Assembly: GCA_963966775.1 (NCBI GenBank)
Contig: CAXAAH010000075.1
Coordinates: forward strand, 1 to 5,784
Origin: UBA685 sp002299005
GTDB lineage: Bacteria; Pseudomonadota; Alphaproteobacteria; Puniceispirillales; Puniceispirillaceae
Reading direction: 5' to 3'
Length of the DNA stretch: 5,784 nt
Shown here: in pieces, positions 1 through 5,766 of the stretch
Layout of the letters: each line of letters starts with the position of its first letter
How positions within the stretch are numbered: position 1 is the first letter of the stretch
The notes under the pieces: generated by a model
What the model was told of the DNA's origin: nothing
Seen by the model: only the letters and a program-made list of their open reading frames with translations
Database searches by the model: none
Position numbers and translations under genes: made by a program

Positions 1-3
1 AGT

Positions 4-80
4 TGGTAGCGGAGGAGGGACTCGAACCCCCGACACGCGGATTATGATTCCGCTGCTCTAACCAGCTGAGCTACTCCGCC
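4..80 (-). tRNA. Elongator tRNA-Met, anticodon CAT
   Basis: Read on the minus strand this folds as a full cloverleaf. The acceptor arm GGCGGAG pairs with CTCCGCT (first pair G-U), followed by discriminator A and an encoded CCA at 4-6. The D arm begins GCTCAGCTGGTTAGAGC, and the T arm carries GGTTCGAGTC. The anticodon stem GCGGA/TCCGC encloses the seven-base loop ATCATAA, which places CAT at the anticodon. The body resembles alphaproteobacterial elongator Met tRNAs. It lacks the three G-C pairs above the anticodon loop that mark initiator tRNA. A tRNA-Ile2 (CAT, lysidine-modified) is the main alternative and cannot be fully excluded by eye. It lies downstream of mnmA on the same strand but has its own promoter. 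Met tRNA is not a known MnmA substrate, so the adjacency need not be functional. Confidence 0.96.
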
Positions 81-98
81 ATCCGTGCTGGTGAGTGG

Positions 99-127
99 TT
101 TTTAAGAATTTGATGACGATATGTCAA
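99..127 (-). promoter_or_regulatory. Sigma70-type promoter of tRNA-Met
   Basis: On the minus strand a perfect -35 TTGACA (122-127) is followed by a 17-base spacer and the -10 hexamer TAAAAA (99-104, four of six matches). The predicted transcription start is near 92, leaving a leader of about 12 bases before the mature tRNA 5' end at 80. This fits a tRNA transcribed independently of mnmA. The hexamers are seen directly; promoter activity is inferred. Confidence 0.72.
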
Positions 128-180
128 ATGTAAAATGACCCGTAAAGCAATTTAACATCTATTCCCAAACACAGCCCCCC

Positions 181-1377
181 CTATATGGCTGTCTCTGCGA
201 TGGTTGGCGCCTTGGTAATCCAGCCGCCACCATAGACAAGCGCGCTATCACTGCCATCATATAGCACCCCTGCCTGACCACAGGCGACGCCATATTGCGG
301 CTCATCTAGACGCAAATGCACAAGCCCATCTTCCTCGCCCATAATCTGGCCGCTAACAGGCGTGCCTGTATTGCGCAGACGTATCATCACACCAGCCTCA
401 GCCTTATGATGGTCAACCAGCCAATTGCAATCAGACAGATACACATCCCTTACCGCCAGCGCGTCTTTCGGGCCGACAATCACACGGTGACTATCAGCGT
501 CAATCGCCACCACATAGAGCGGCCCCTCATCTTCAGGCGCGTCTTTGCGACCACCAATACCAAGACCGCGCCTTTGGCCGATTGTATAGTCAATCACACC
601 CTTATGCGTGCCAAGCTTTGTGCCATCAAGATGGACAATCTCGCCCTCATCAACCGCACCTGGGCGCAGACGGCGCACGACATCACCATAGCGGCCGTTC
701 GGCACAAAACAGATATCTTGGCTATCAGGCTTTTCAGAGACGACTAAATCATATTTGCGCGCCAAATCTCTGGTCACATCCTTGGTCATACCGCCAAGGG
801 GAAACCGCACATAATCAAGCTGATCTTTGGTGGTCGCAAATAAGAAGTAAGATTGATCCTTCCCCTCATCGACCCCTTTTTTCAACTGCAAGACACCCGC
901 ATCATCAACCCGGCGCACATAATGGCCGGTGGCAAGACAATCCGCTTTCAAATCCTTTGCAGTACTCAGCAAATCTTTGAATTTCACCGTCTGATTGCAA
1001 CGCACACAAGGGATAGGCGTATGGCCTTTCAAATAGCTATCGGCGAAATCTTCCATCACCTGCTCTTTGAAAAGAGATTCATAATCCAGCACATAATGGG
1101 GAATATCAAGACGCGCGGCCACTGACCTTGCATCATGAATATCGGCCCCGGCACAGCACGCGCCTTTGACATCAATCGCCACCCCATGATCATAAAGCTG
1201 CATGGTGATACCTATCACCTCATAGCCCTCATCATGAAGCATCGCTGCCACCACAGAGGAATCGACCCCGCCAGACATCGCCACCACAACCCGTGTCTGG
1301 GATGGAGGTTTCGCAAAGCCGAGAGAGTTTACCCCCTCAAATGCTATGCCCTCAGGTGATGTACTTGCTTGGCTCAT
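181..1377 (-). CDS. mnmA: tRNA-specific 2-thiouridylase MnmA
   Basis: MnmA (TrmU) adenylates U34 of tRNA-Lys, -Glu and -Gln in the cytoplasm and replaces its C2 oxygen with sulfur from a persulfide, giving s2U34. The 398-residue length is slightly above the usual 360-380 because of a 28-residue lead before the PP-loop. The ATP-binding motif SGGVDSS is at 35-41. The first catalytic Cys is in PCVRCN (C127, with an extra C124), and the second is C223 in SQDICFV. GHY at 151-153 and YTIGQRRGLG at 264-273 are typical of the family, with a beta-barrel C-terminal domain after about 280. The start is ATG with GGAAA just upstream; the alphaproteobacterial signature NSLGF-KPP at 17-25 rules out starting at M34. 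It is the last protein gene of the cysE operon, 15 bases after the ferredoxin. C74 and C75 form an additional Cys pair. No clear terminator follows. Confidence 0.97.
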   Translation of the reverse strand: MSQASTSPEGIAFEGVNSLGFAKPPSQTRVVVAMSGGVDSSVVAAMLHDEGYEVIGITMQLYDHGVAIDVKGACCAGADIHDARSVAARLDIPHYVLDYESLFKEQVMEDFADSYLKGHTPIPCVRCNQTVKFKDLLSTAKDLKADCLATGHYVRRVDDAGVLQLKKGVDEGKDQSYFLFATTKDQLDYVRFPLGGMTKDVTRDLARKYDLVVSEKPDSQDICFVPNGRYGDVVRRLRPGAVDEGEIVHLDGTKLGTHKGVIDYTIGQRRGLGIGGRKDAPEDEGPLYVVAIDADSHRVIVGPKDALAVRDVYLSDCNWLVDHHKAEAGVMIRLRNTGTPVSGQIMGEEDGLVHLRLDEPQYGVACGQAGVLYDGSDSALVYGGGWITKAPTIAETAI

Positions 1378-1392
1378 AAGTTTCCAGACTCT

Positions 1393-1707
1393 TTAATAAT
1401 CTTCTGGCACGCGCACAGTCAGGCCATCTAGTTCGCTTGAGACTTTAATCTGGCAACCAAGGCGTGATGTTGGCTCAACACCAAAGGCCAGATCAAGCAT
1501 ATCCATCTCATCTTCAGACGCACCGCCCACAAGGGCAAAACCTGCCTCGTCAAAGATAACATGACATGTCGCACATGACAAAGAGCCACCACAAGTGCCC
1601 TCGACACCCATATTAGCATCGCGGCCCACTTCCATCAAATTAGCCCCCTCGCGCGCTTCAATCGCGTGCTCAGATCCATCTGGTTTGATAAAATTGATAA
1701 CAGGCAT
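1393..1707 (-). CDS. Adrenodoxin-type [2Fe-2S] ferredoxin
   Basis: This is a small soluble electron carrier, 104 residues from the preferred start. The cluster ligands are C39, C45, C48 and C85, giving CX5CX2CX36C, the adrenodoxin/ISC-ferredoxin pattern. The motif EGTCGGSLSCATCHV surrounds the first three ligands, and the acidic helix ASEDEMDMLD at 63-72 corresponds to the partner-binding helix of adrenodoxin. Proteins of this family pass electrons to Fe-S assembly or to P450 enzymes. Placement between a cysteine desulfurase and mnmA favours an Fe-S or sulfur-transfer role, but this is inference; ISC genes other than the desulfurase are absent from the window. The ATG at 1705-1707 was chosen because GGAG lies 9 bases upstream and the protein then has family length. 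A GTG at 1774-1776 would add 23 residues with no family resemblance. It could be called fdx; I leave the symbol blank because several paralogues share it. Confidence 0.94.
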   Translation of the reverse strand: MPVINFIKPDGSEHAIEAREGANLMEVGRDANMGVEGTCGGSLSCATCHVIFDEAGFALVGGASEDEMDMLDLAFGVEPTSRLGCQIKVSSELDGLTVRVPEDY

Positions 1708-1716
1708 TATCCGTAT

Positions 1717-1720
1717 CTCC
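1717..1720 (-). promoter_or_regulatory. Ribosome binding site setting the ferredoxin start
   Basis: GGAG on the minus strand stands 9 bases before the ATG at 1705-1707. It supports the 104-residue ferredoxin over the longer reading from GTG at 1774-1776. The longer reading is preceded by AAGAG only 3-4 bases away, overlapping the desulfurase stop codon. Confidence 0.55.
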
Positions 1721-1782
1721 ATTGTTGCGCATGCCCCATCACTATCAGGGGCGCATGCGACCAAAAATTCGCTCACTAGCTC

Positions 1783-2874
1783 TTATAATGTTGAAAGCAC
1801 TTTGACAAGCTTTTGCCAGTCTTCTTTTTGGGTATTCCAGCCAGAAGAAATCCGCAAAACATGAGGCGCAAGATGTGCATAACCCATCGCCTCTATCACA
1901 TGGCTTGCCTTCACTTTGCCAGAAGAACAAGCAGAACCAGAGCTTAGGCAAAACCCCTTAATATCTAGCGACATCAGCGCGGTGCTTGAGGTCACACCAG
2001 CCAGCGCCACAGATGAGGTATTTGGCAAGCGCTTTGCATCGCTGCCAAAAACCGTCACATCATCGCGGCTTGCCAATAAATCTGCTTCGGCCACATCACG
2101 CCACTGGCCCATCTCTTGATAGGAGGCAAGACCGTGATAGGCCGCTTCCATAGCCGCCCCAAAACCAACAATCCCAAGCACATTTTCCGTGCCAGGGCGT
2201 CTGCCTTGCTCTTGCCCGCCGCCAACCAGAAACGCAGGTAATGTCTTACCAGCCTTCATCCAAAGCGCGCCAATACCAGATGGCCCGCCAACCTTATGCG
2301 CAGAAAAGCTGGCAAAGCTCAGGCCGTCTATCGCCATATCAAGCGCGATTTTGCCAGCCATTTGCACCATATCAGAGTGAAAATCCACCTGATGTGTTTG
2401 ACAGATACGACCAATCTCATCCAAGGGCTGGAGGACGCCTGTCTCATTATTCGCGGCAATCACGCTGACAAGTGTTGTGGGTTTAGCATCCTCATCTAGC
2501 GCGCTAAGGCATTTATCAAGTGCGCCAAGGTCTATTACCCCTTGCGCGTCAACCGCGATACGCACGCCATCAGGGCGCGGCGCTATGATGGCGCTATGCT
2601 CAACCGCGCTTGTGATAATGGTCTGATAGCCTGCAAGCACCATGTTATTCGATTCAGTTGCCCCACTTGTGAAGGTCAAATCTGCCTGCCGTGCCCCCAG
2701 CGCAGAAGCAATTTGCATGCGCGCGCCCTCAACCAGCATCCGCGCTTTGCGGCCCGCATCATGAATAGATGAGGCGTTCAATGGTGGCCCCATCGCCTCT
2801 ATCATCGCCTCTCTTGCTTCAGGGCGAAGAGGTGAGGTCGCATTATGATCAAGATAAATTTGCTCGTTAGACAT
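1783..2874 (-). CDS. Cysteine desulfurase, class V aminotransferase fold (IscS/NifS type)
   Basis: This PLP enzyme converts L-cysteine to L-alanine and leaves a persulfide on a catalytic Cys, the sulfur source for Fe-S clusters and thiolated tRNA. YLDHNATSPL (7-16) is the canonical N-terminus. TSGATESNN (69-77) and EHSA (92-95) contribute to the PLP site, HSDMVQ (166-171) carries the Asp for the pyridine nitrogen, and SFSAHK ends in the PLP lysine K194. GRRPGTENV follows at 224-232. The active Cys is C316 in SSGSACSSG, the group I (IscS/NifS) form. At 363 residues it is shorter than E. coli IscS (about 404) and close to the shorter NifS-like enzymes. It starts with ATG 11 bases after the cysE stop and lacks a strong Shine-Dalgarno sequence, so translation may be coupled. 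IscS, NifS and Suf-associated roles cannot be separated from sequence alone; proximity to mnmA suggests it serves tRNA thiolation. Confidence 0.95.
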   Translation of the reverse strand: MSNEQIYLDHNATSPLRPEAREAMIEAMGPPLNASSIHDAGRKARMLVEGARMQIASALGARQADLTFTSGATESNNMVLAGYQTIITSAVEHSAIIAPRPDGVRIAVDAQGVIDLGALDKCLSALDEDAKPTTLVSVIAANNETGVLQPLDEIGRICQTHQVDFHSDMVQMAGKIALDMAIDGLSFASFSAHKVGGPSGIGALWMKAGKTLPAFLVGGGQEQGRRPGTENVLGIVGFGAAMEAAYHGLASYQEMGQWRDVAEADLLASRDDVTVFGSDAKRLPNTSSVALAGVTSSTALMSLDIKGFCLSSGSACSSGKVKASHVIEAMGYAHLAPHVLRISSGWNTQKEDWQKLVKVLSTL

Positions 2875-2885
2875 AAAAGAGACGC

Positions 2886-3617
2886 TTATTTCTTTGCTTG
2901 CGCTTCAGATGATTTGCGGGCCTGTTTTGCCACCGGCAAGTCAGAATTCTCGTCTTTCATAGCCTCAAAAGCGCGTCGTAATTCTGTGATTTCTTGTGAT
3001 AGGCCTTGAATGGTTTTCTCGCGGAAATCTTCGCCTGCCTCAGGGGTCACCGCATAGGCCTTAAACCCATCCTCAGTGCTCGCCTTCTGGGGAATTGGGC
3101 GTGCTGGCACACCCACAACAGTCATCGCCTCTGGCACATCTTTAGTGACCACAGAATTACCGCCAATACGCGCACAGCGGCCAATTGTGATAGGCCCTAG
3201 CACCTGTGCACCAGCGCCGACAATTACATAATCATTCAAGGTTGGGTGACGCTTTACACAGCGTTGCTCTTCTGCGCCAATAGCCGGCATAACACCGCCT
3301 AAAGTCACGCCATGATACAAGGTCACATCACGGCCAATCTCGGCTGTCTCACCAATCACAACACCCATACCATGGTCGATAAACAGACCGGCGCCAATGG
3401 TGGCGCCGGGGTGAATTTCAATCCCTGTCAGCCAGCGGGCAACCTGCATCAAAAGGCGCGCAGGAAACCGTATGCCAACACGCCATAAAGGGTTCGCCAT
3501 ACGAAAAGCGAGTAACACCTGAAATGAAGGGTAGATAAAAGGCGCGGTAATAAAGCTACCAAAGGCAGGGTCACGATATTTAATCGCTCTTAAATCTGCG
3601 GCCAATTTTGAAAACAT
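2886..3617 (-). CDS. cysE: Serine O-acetyltransferase
   Basis: CysE transfers acetyl from acetyl-CoA to L-serine, making O-acetylserine, the committed precursor of cysteine, in the cytoplasm. The protein is 243 residues from the preferred ATG. Left-handed beta-helix hexapeptide repeats run from about 66 to 175. IEIHPGATIG (66-75) and DHGMGVVIGETA (81-92) hold the active site, with H82 the expected catalytic base, and VTLGG is at 104-108. It is the short type lacking the long N-terminal helical domain of E. coli CysE; E67 at the usual Asp position is normal for that type. The loop between LGG and KRHP is about 7 residues longer than in B. subtilis CysE. A helical segment (about 199-222) and a Lys-rich tail end the protein. 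The ATG at 3615-3617 was chosen over TTG at 3660-3662 because that codon falls almost at the predicted transcription start. It is the first gene of the operon. Confidence 0.95.
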   Translation of the reverse strand: MFSKLAADLRAIKYRDPAFGSFITAPFIYPSFQVLLAFRMANPLWRVGIRFPARLLMQVARWLTGIEIHPGATIGAGLFIDHGMGVVIGETAEIGRDVTLYHGVTLGGVMPAIGAEEQRCVKRHPTLNDYVIVGAGAQVLGPITIGRCARIGGNSVVTKDVPEAMTVVGVPARPIPQKASTEDGFKAYAVTPEAGEDFREKTIQGLSQEITELRRAFEAMKDENSDLPVAKQARKSSEAQAKK

Positions 3618-3626
3618 GCTTCTTTG

Positions 3627-3631
3627 CCCTT
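3627..3631 (-). promoter_or_regulatory. Ribosome binding site of cysE
   Basis: AAGGG on the minus strand lies 9 bases upstream of the ATG at 3615-3617. It favours this start over the in-frame TTG 45 bases upstream, which has no comparable site. Confidence 0.5.
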
Positions 3632-3670
3632 GCTTACAAGTCTCTATCCCAACACTTTTCAATAGCTCAT

Positions 3671-3698
3671 ATTATATCATGACGCTTGGAATAGCCAG
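3671..3698 (-). promoter_or_regulatory. Extended -10 promoter of the cysE operon
   Basis: The minus strand reads TGATATAAT, a perfect -10 TATAAT at 3671-3676 with a TGn extension. Sixteen bases upstream is a weak -35, CTGGCT (3693-3698, three of six matches). Extended -10 promoters often tolerate a poor -35. The predicted start near 3664 gives a leader of about 47 bases to the cysE ATG. The -35 half overlaps the divergent hydrolase promoter. Confidence 0.62.
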
Positions 3699-3714
3699 TT
3701 TTTTAGGATATAAG
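3686..3714 (+). promoter_or_regulatory. Sigma70-type promoter of the hydrolase-tyrS unit
   Basis: TTGGAA (3686-3691, four of six matches to the -35 consensus) is followed by a 17-base spacer and TATAAG (3709-3714, five of six matches to the -10). The predicted start is near 3721, about 34 bases before the ATG at 3755. No better candidate precedes tyrS in the 37-base gap, so this promoter probably serves both genes. Confidence 0.6.
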
Positions 3715-3744
3715 CACAAGCCTTGGGAAAAGGAAGAGTAGAAC

Positions 3745-3748
3745 GGGG
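3745..3748 (+). promoter_or_regulatory. Ribosome binding site of the hydrolase gene
   Basis: The G-rich element GGGG, six bases before the ATG at 3755, within an A-rich context (GGGGATAAAAATG). A second purine-rich stretch, AGGAAGAG at 3731-3738, lies further upstream. Together they support the ATG at 3755 as the start. Confidence 0.5.
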
Positions 3749-3754
3749 ATAAAA

Positions 3755-4405
3755 ATGCCTGAAGTGATTATTAATGGCCCAGAAGGGCGTCTTGAGTGCC
3801 GCTATATGCCTAGCGACAACCCAAATGCGCCAACCGCGCTTATCCTGCACCCTGAACCTGACAGAGGGGGCACGATGAATAACCGTGTGACCTTTGCGAA
3901 ATATAAGCTGTTGCAAGAGCGCGGCTTTTCGGTGATGCGCTTTAATTTCCGCGGTGTTGGCAGATCACAAGGCACCTATGATAAGGGCGAGGGAGAGCTT
4001 TCAGATGCCGCCTCAGCCATGGATTGGTTGCAAGCACAGCATCCGGGCTCAAGCGAATGCTGGATTGCGGGCTTTTCTTTTGGCGCGTGGATTGGCATGC
4101 AGCTGATGATGCGCCGCCCTGAGATCACTGGCTTTTTGGCCGTATCACCACCAGCGGTAACGCATGATTTTGCCTTTTTGGCGCCCTGCCCTGCCTCTGG
4201 CCTCATCGTTCATGGTAACCAGAATGAAGATGTGCCGATTGAGCGTGTCCATATGCTGGTGGATAAAATCTCAAAGCAAAAAGGCGTTGATATTGAGGTC
4301 GCTGAAATTGAAGGGGCGAATAACTTCTTCTCTGGCCATCTTGATGAGGCGGTATCTGCTATCGGCACCTATCTTGATAAGCCAAAGCCTATTTTTGAAG
4401 ATTAA
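3755..4405 (+). CDS. Alpha/beta hydrolase-fold protein with an altered catalytic triad
   Basis: This is a 216-residue soluble protein of the small serine-hydrolase type found in many Alphaproteobacteria; its substrate is unknown. LILHPEPDRGGTMNN (29-43) is the oxyanion-side motif, where relatives usually read HPHP; here the second His is E34. FNFRGVGRSQG is at 63-73. The nucleophile elbow GFSFG has S108. The expected acid in the HGxxDxxVP motif (153-161) is N157, and the expected His in the GANHFF motif is N190 (GANNFF, 188-192). Nearby D159 and H195 might substitute, so loss of activity is not proven. The reading frame is intact from a well-placed ATG. It is transcribed away from cysE and lies 37 bases before tyrS with no terminator between. 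Family membership is secure from the fold motifs; the comparison with relatives is from memory of the family consensus. It may be an esterase, a thioesterase or a non-enzymatic fold. Confidence 0.9.
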   Translation: MPEVIINGPEGRLECRYMPSDNPNAPTALILHPEPDRGGTMNNRVTFAKYKLLQERGFSVMRFNFRGVGRSQGTYDKGEGELSDAASAMDWLQAQHPGSSECWIAGFSFGAWIGMQLMMRRPEITGFLAVSPPAVTHDFAFLAPCPASGLIVHGNQNEDVPIERVHMLVDKISKQKGVDIEVAEIEGANNFFSGHLDEAVSAIGTYLDKPKPIFED

Positions 4406-4442
4406 ACATCATTTTGTGCGCCTGCACGCCCCTTCTCACTAG

Positions 4443-5708
4443 ATGAGCCTGACGGATATGACTGCTGAATTGAAATCTGACTTTTTGAAGATATTAACTG
4501 AGCGCGGCTACATGCACCAAGCCACCAACCTTGAAGGTCTTGATGAACGTGCGGCCAGCTCGCCCGTCACGGGCTATATTGGCTTTGATTGCACCGCAAA
4601 CTCGCTCCATGTGGGCTCATTAGTCCAGATTATGATGCTACGTTTGATGCAACGCACCGGCCATAAGCCGATTGTTGTGATGGGCGGCGGCACAACCAAG
4701 GTTGGCGACCCATCAGGCAAGGATGAAGCACGCCCGCTATTATCAGATGCGGATATTGAACAGAATAAAAACGGCATTAAGAAGATATTTGAGAAATATC
4801 TGACCTTTGGCGATGGGCCGACAGACGCCATCATGGTTGATAATGATGAATGGCTTAGCTCTTTATCTTACATCAAGTTCCTGCGTGATTATGGCGCGCA
4901 TTTCTCGATCAACCGGATGATGGGGATGGAATCTGTTAAATTGCGTTTGGATAGAGAACAAAACCTATCCTTCTTGGAATTTAACTATGCGATTTTGCAA
5001 GCCTATGATTTCTTTGAATTACGCCGCCGCTATGGCTGTTCTTTGCAAATTGGTGGCTCTGATCAATGGGGCAATATCGTCACAGGCATTGATTTGACCC
5101 GCCGTGTTGATGCACAGGAAATTTTCGGCATTACCTCGCCTTTGATCACAACCGCCTCTGGTGCCAAAATGGGCAAGACGGCTGGCGGCGCGATTTGGCT
5201 CAATGAAGAGCGCCTCTCAACCTTTGATTTCTGGCAATTCTGGCGCAATACCGAAGATGCTGATGTCGGCCGCTTCTTGCGCCTATTCACAGAATTACCG
5301 CTCGAAGATGTACAAAAGCTTGAAGCACTTGAAGGCGCAGATATTAATCAGGCTAAGATTATTCTTGCCAATGAAGCGACGCGCCTTTGCCATGGCGAAG
5401 AAGCCGCAAAGGCCGCCGCCGAGACAGCTTTGCAGACATTCGCCAAAGGCCAGATGGCCGATGGCCTGCCACAAATTGAACGCGCACAAGATGAGGTCGA
5501 AGGCCTATCTGTCCTAGATGCCTTTATCCAGACAGAGCTTGCGGCCTCAAAGGGTGAAATTCGTCGTCTTATCAAAGGCGGCGGTGCGCGGGTCAATGGC
5601 ACATCTATCACAAGTGATGAGGCATGCTTATCACTGGCTGATTTCCAAGACGGCAAGTGCCAATTATCAGCCGGCAAAAAACGCCACGCCCTGATAGTGC
5701 TTCGCTAG
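4443..5708 (+). CDS. tyrS: Tyrosyl-tRNA synthetase
   Basis: TyrRS charges tRNA-Tyr with tyrosine in the cytoplasm as a class I homodimer. At 421 residues it matches bacterial TyrRS of the short (TyrS) type. YIGFDCTANSLHVGSL (45-60) contains the HIGH-equivalent HVGS. GGGTTKVGDPSGKDEAR (81-97) and the tyrosine-binding NYAILQAYDF (181-190) follow, then GGSDQWGNI (204-212). The KMSKS-equivalent is KMGKT at 242-246, a normal variant for this enzyme. The linker after about 290 leads to a C-terminal S4-like RNA-binding domain (about 355-421, with IRRLIKGGGARVNG). The ATG at 4443 is used; no strong Shine-Dalgarno precedes it, and M6 at 4458 is a weaker alternative without better support. It lies 37 bases after the hydrolase gene and ends 31 bases before a rho-independent terminator. 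No T-box or other leader regulation is visible. Confidence 0.97.
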   Translation: MSLTDMTAELKSDFLKILTERGYMHQATNLEGLDERAASSPVTGYIGFDCTANSLHVGSLVQIMMLRLMQRTGHKPIVVMGGGTTKVGDPSGKDEARPLLSDADIEQNKNGIKKIFEKYLTFGDGPTDAIMVDNDEWLSSLSYIKFLRDYGAHFSINRMMGMESVKLRLDREQNLSFLEFNYAILQAYDFFELRRRYGCSLQIGGSDQWGNIVTGIDLTRRVDAQEIFGITSPLITTASGAKMGKTAGGAIWLNEERLSTFDFWQFWRNTEDADVGRFLRLFTELPLEDVQKLEALEGADINQAKIILANEATRLCHGEEAAKAAAETALQTFAKGQMADGLPQIERAQDEVEGLSVLDAFIQTELAASKGEIRRLIKGGGARVNGTSITSDEACLSLADFQDGKCQLSAGKKRHALIVLR

Positions 5709-5739
5709 ACCGGCTTTAGAGATAACTTTGAAACGAAGC

Positions 5740-5766
5740 AAAAGGCGCTCAATTTGGGCGCCTTTT
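5740..5766 (+). terminator. Rho-independent terminator after tyrS
   Basis: An 11-pair stem (5740-5750 with 5756-5766, one T-G wobble) contains GGCGC/GCGCC and closes a 5-base loop AATTT. The 3' arm ends in TTTT followed by ATT. The A-rich 5' arm means it could also stop transcription coming from the right. It ends the hydrolase-tyrS unit. Confidence 0.88.

Noticed and set aside
171..192. Hairpin ACAGCC/GGCTGT with a run of seven C's at the end of mnmA as a terminator
   Set aside because: The stem has only 6 pairs with a 10-base loop, includes the stop codon, and is followed by GTTTGGG rather than a U-tract on the minus strand.
316..1359. Plus-strand open frames (316-747, 582-980, 853-1125, 1135-1359) opposite mnmA
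   Set aside because: They are antisense to a confidently identified gene, have low-complexity His- and Arg-rich translations, and show no recognisable domain.
3408..3422. Glu (E67) instead of the catalytic-dyad Asp of E. coli CysE
   Set aside because: Short EpsC-type serine acetyltransferases such as that of B. subtilis also have Glu in IEIHP.
3618..3662. TTG start adding 15 residues to CysE
   Set aside because: The TTG lies about 2 bases after the predicted transcription start and 9 bases from the -10, has no ribosome binding site, and adds residues unlike the family. The ATG at 3617 has AAGGG 9 bases upstream.
5166..5180. KMGKT instead of KMSKS in TyrRS as a damaged active site
   Set aside because: TyrRS commonly uses KFGKT or KMGKT, so this is the normal form for the family.
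5161..5677. Open frames overlapping tyrS on both strands (for example 5161-5517 plus, 5348-5677 minus)
   Set aside because: They lie wholly inside tyrS in other frames, with no ribosome binding site or family motif.
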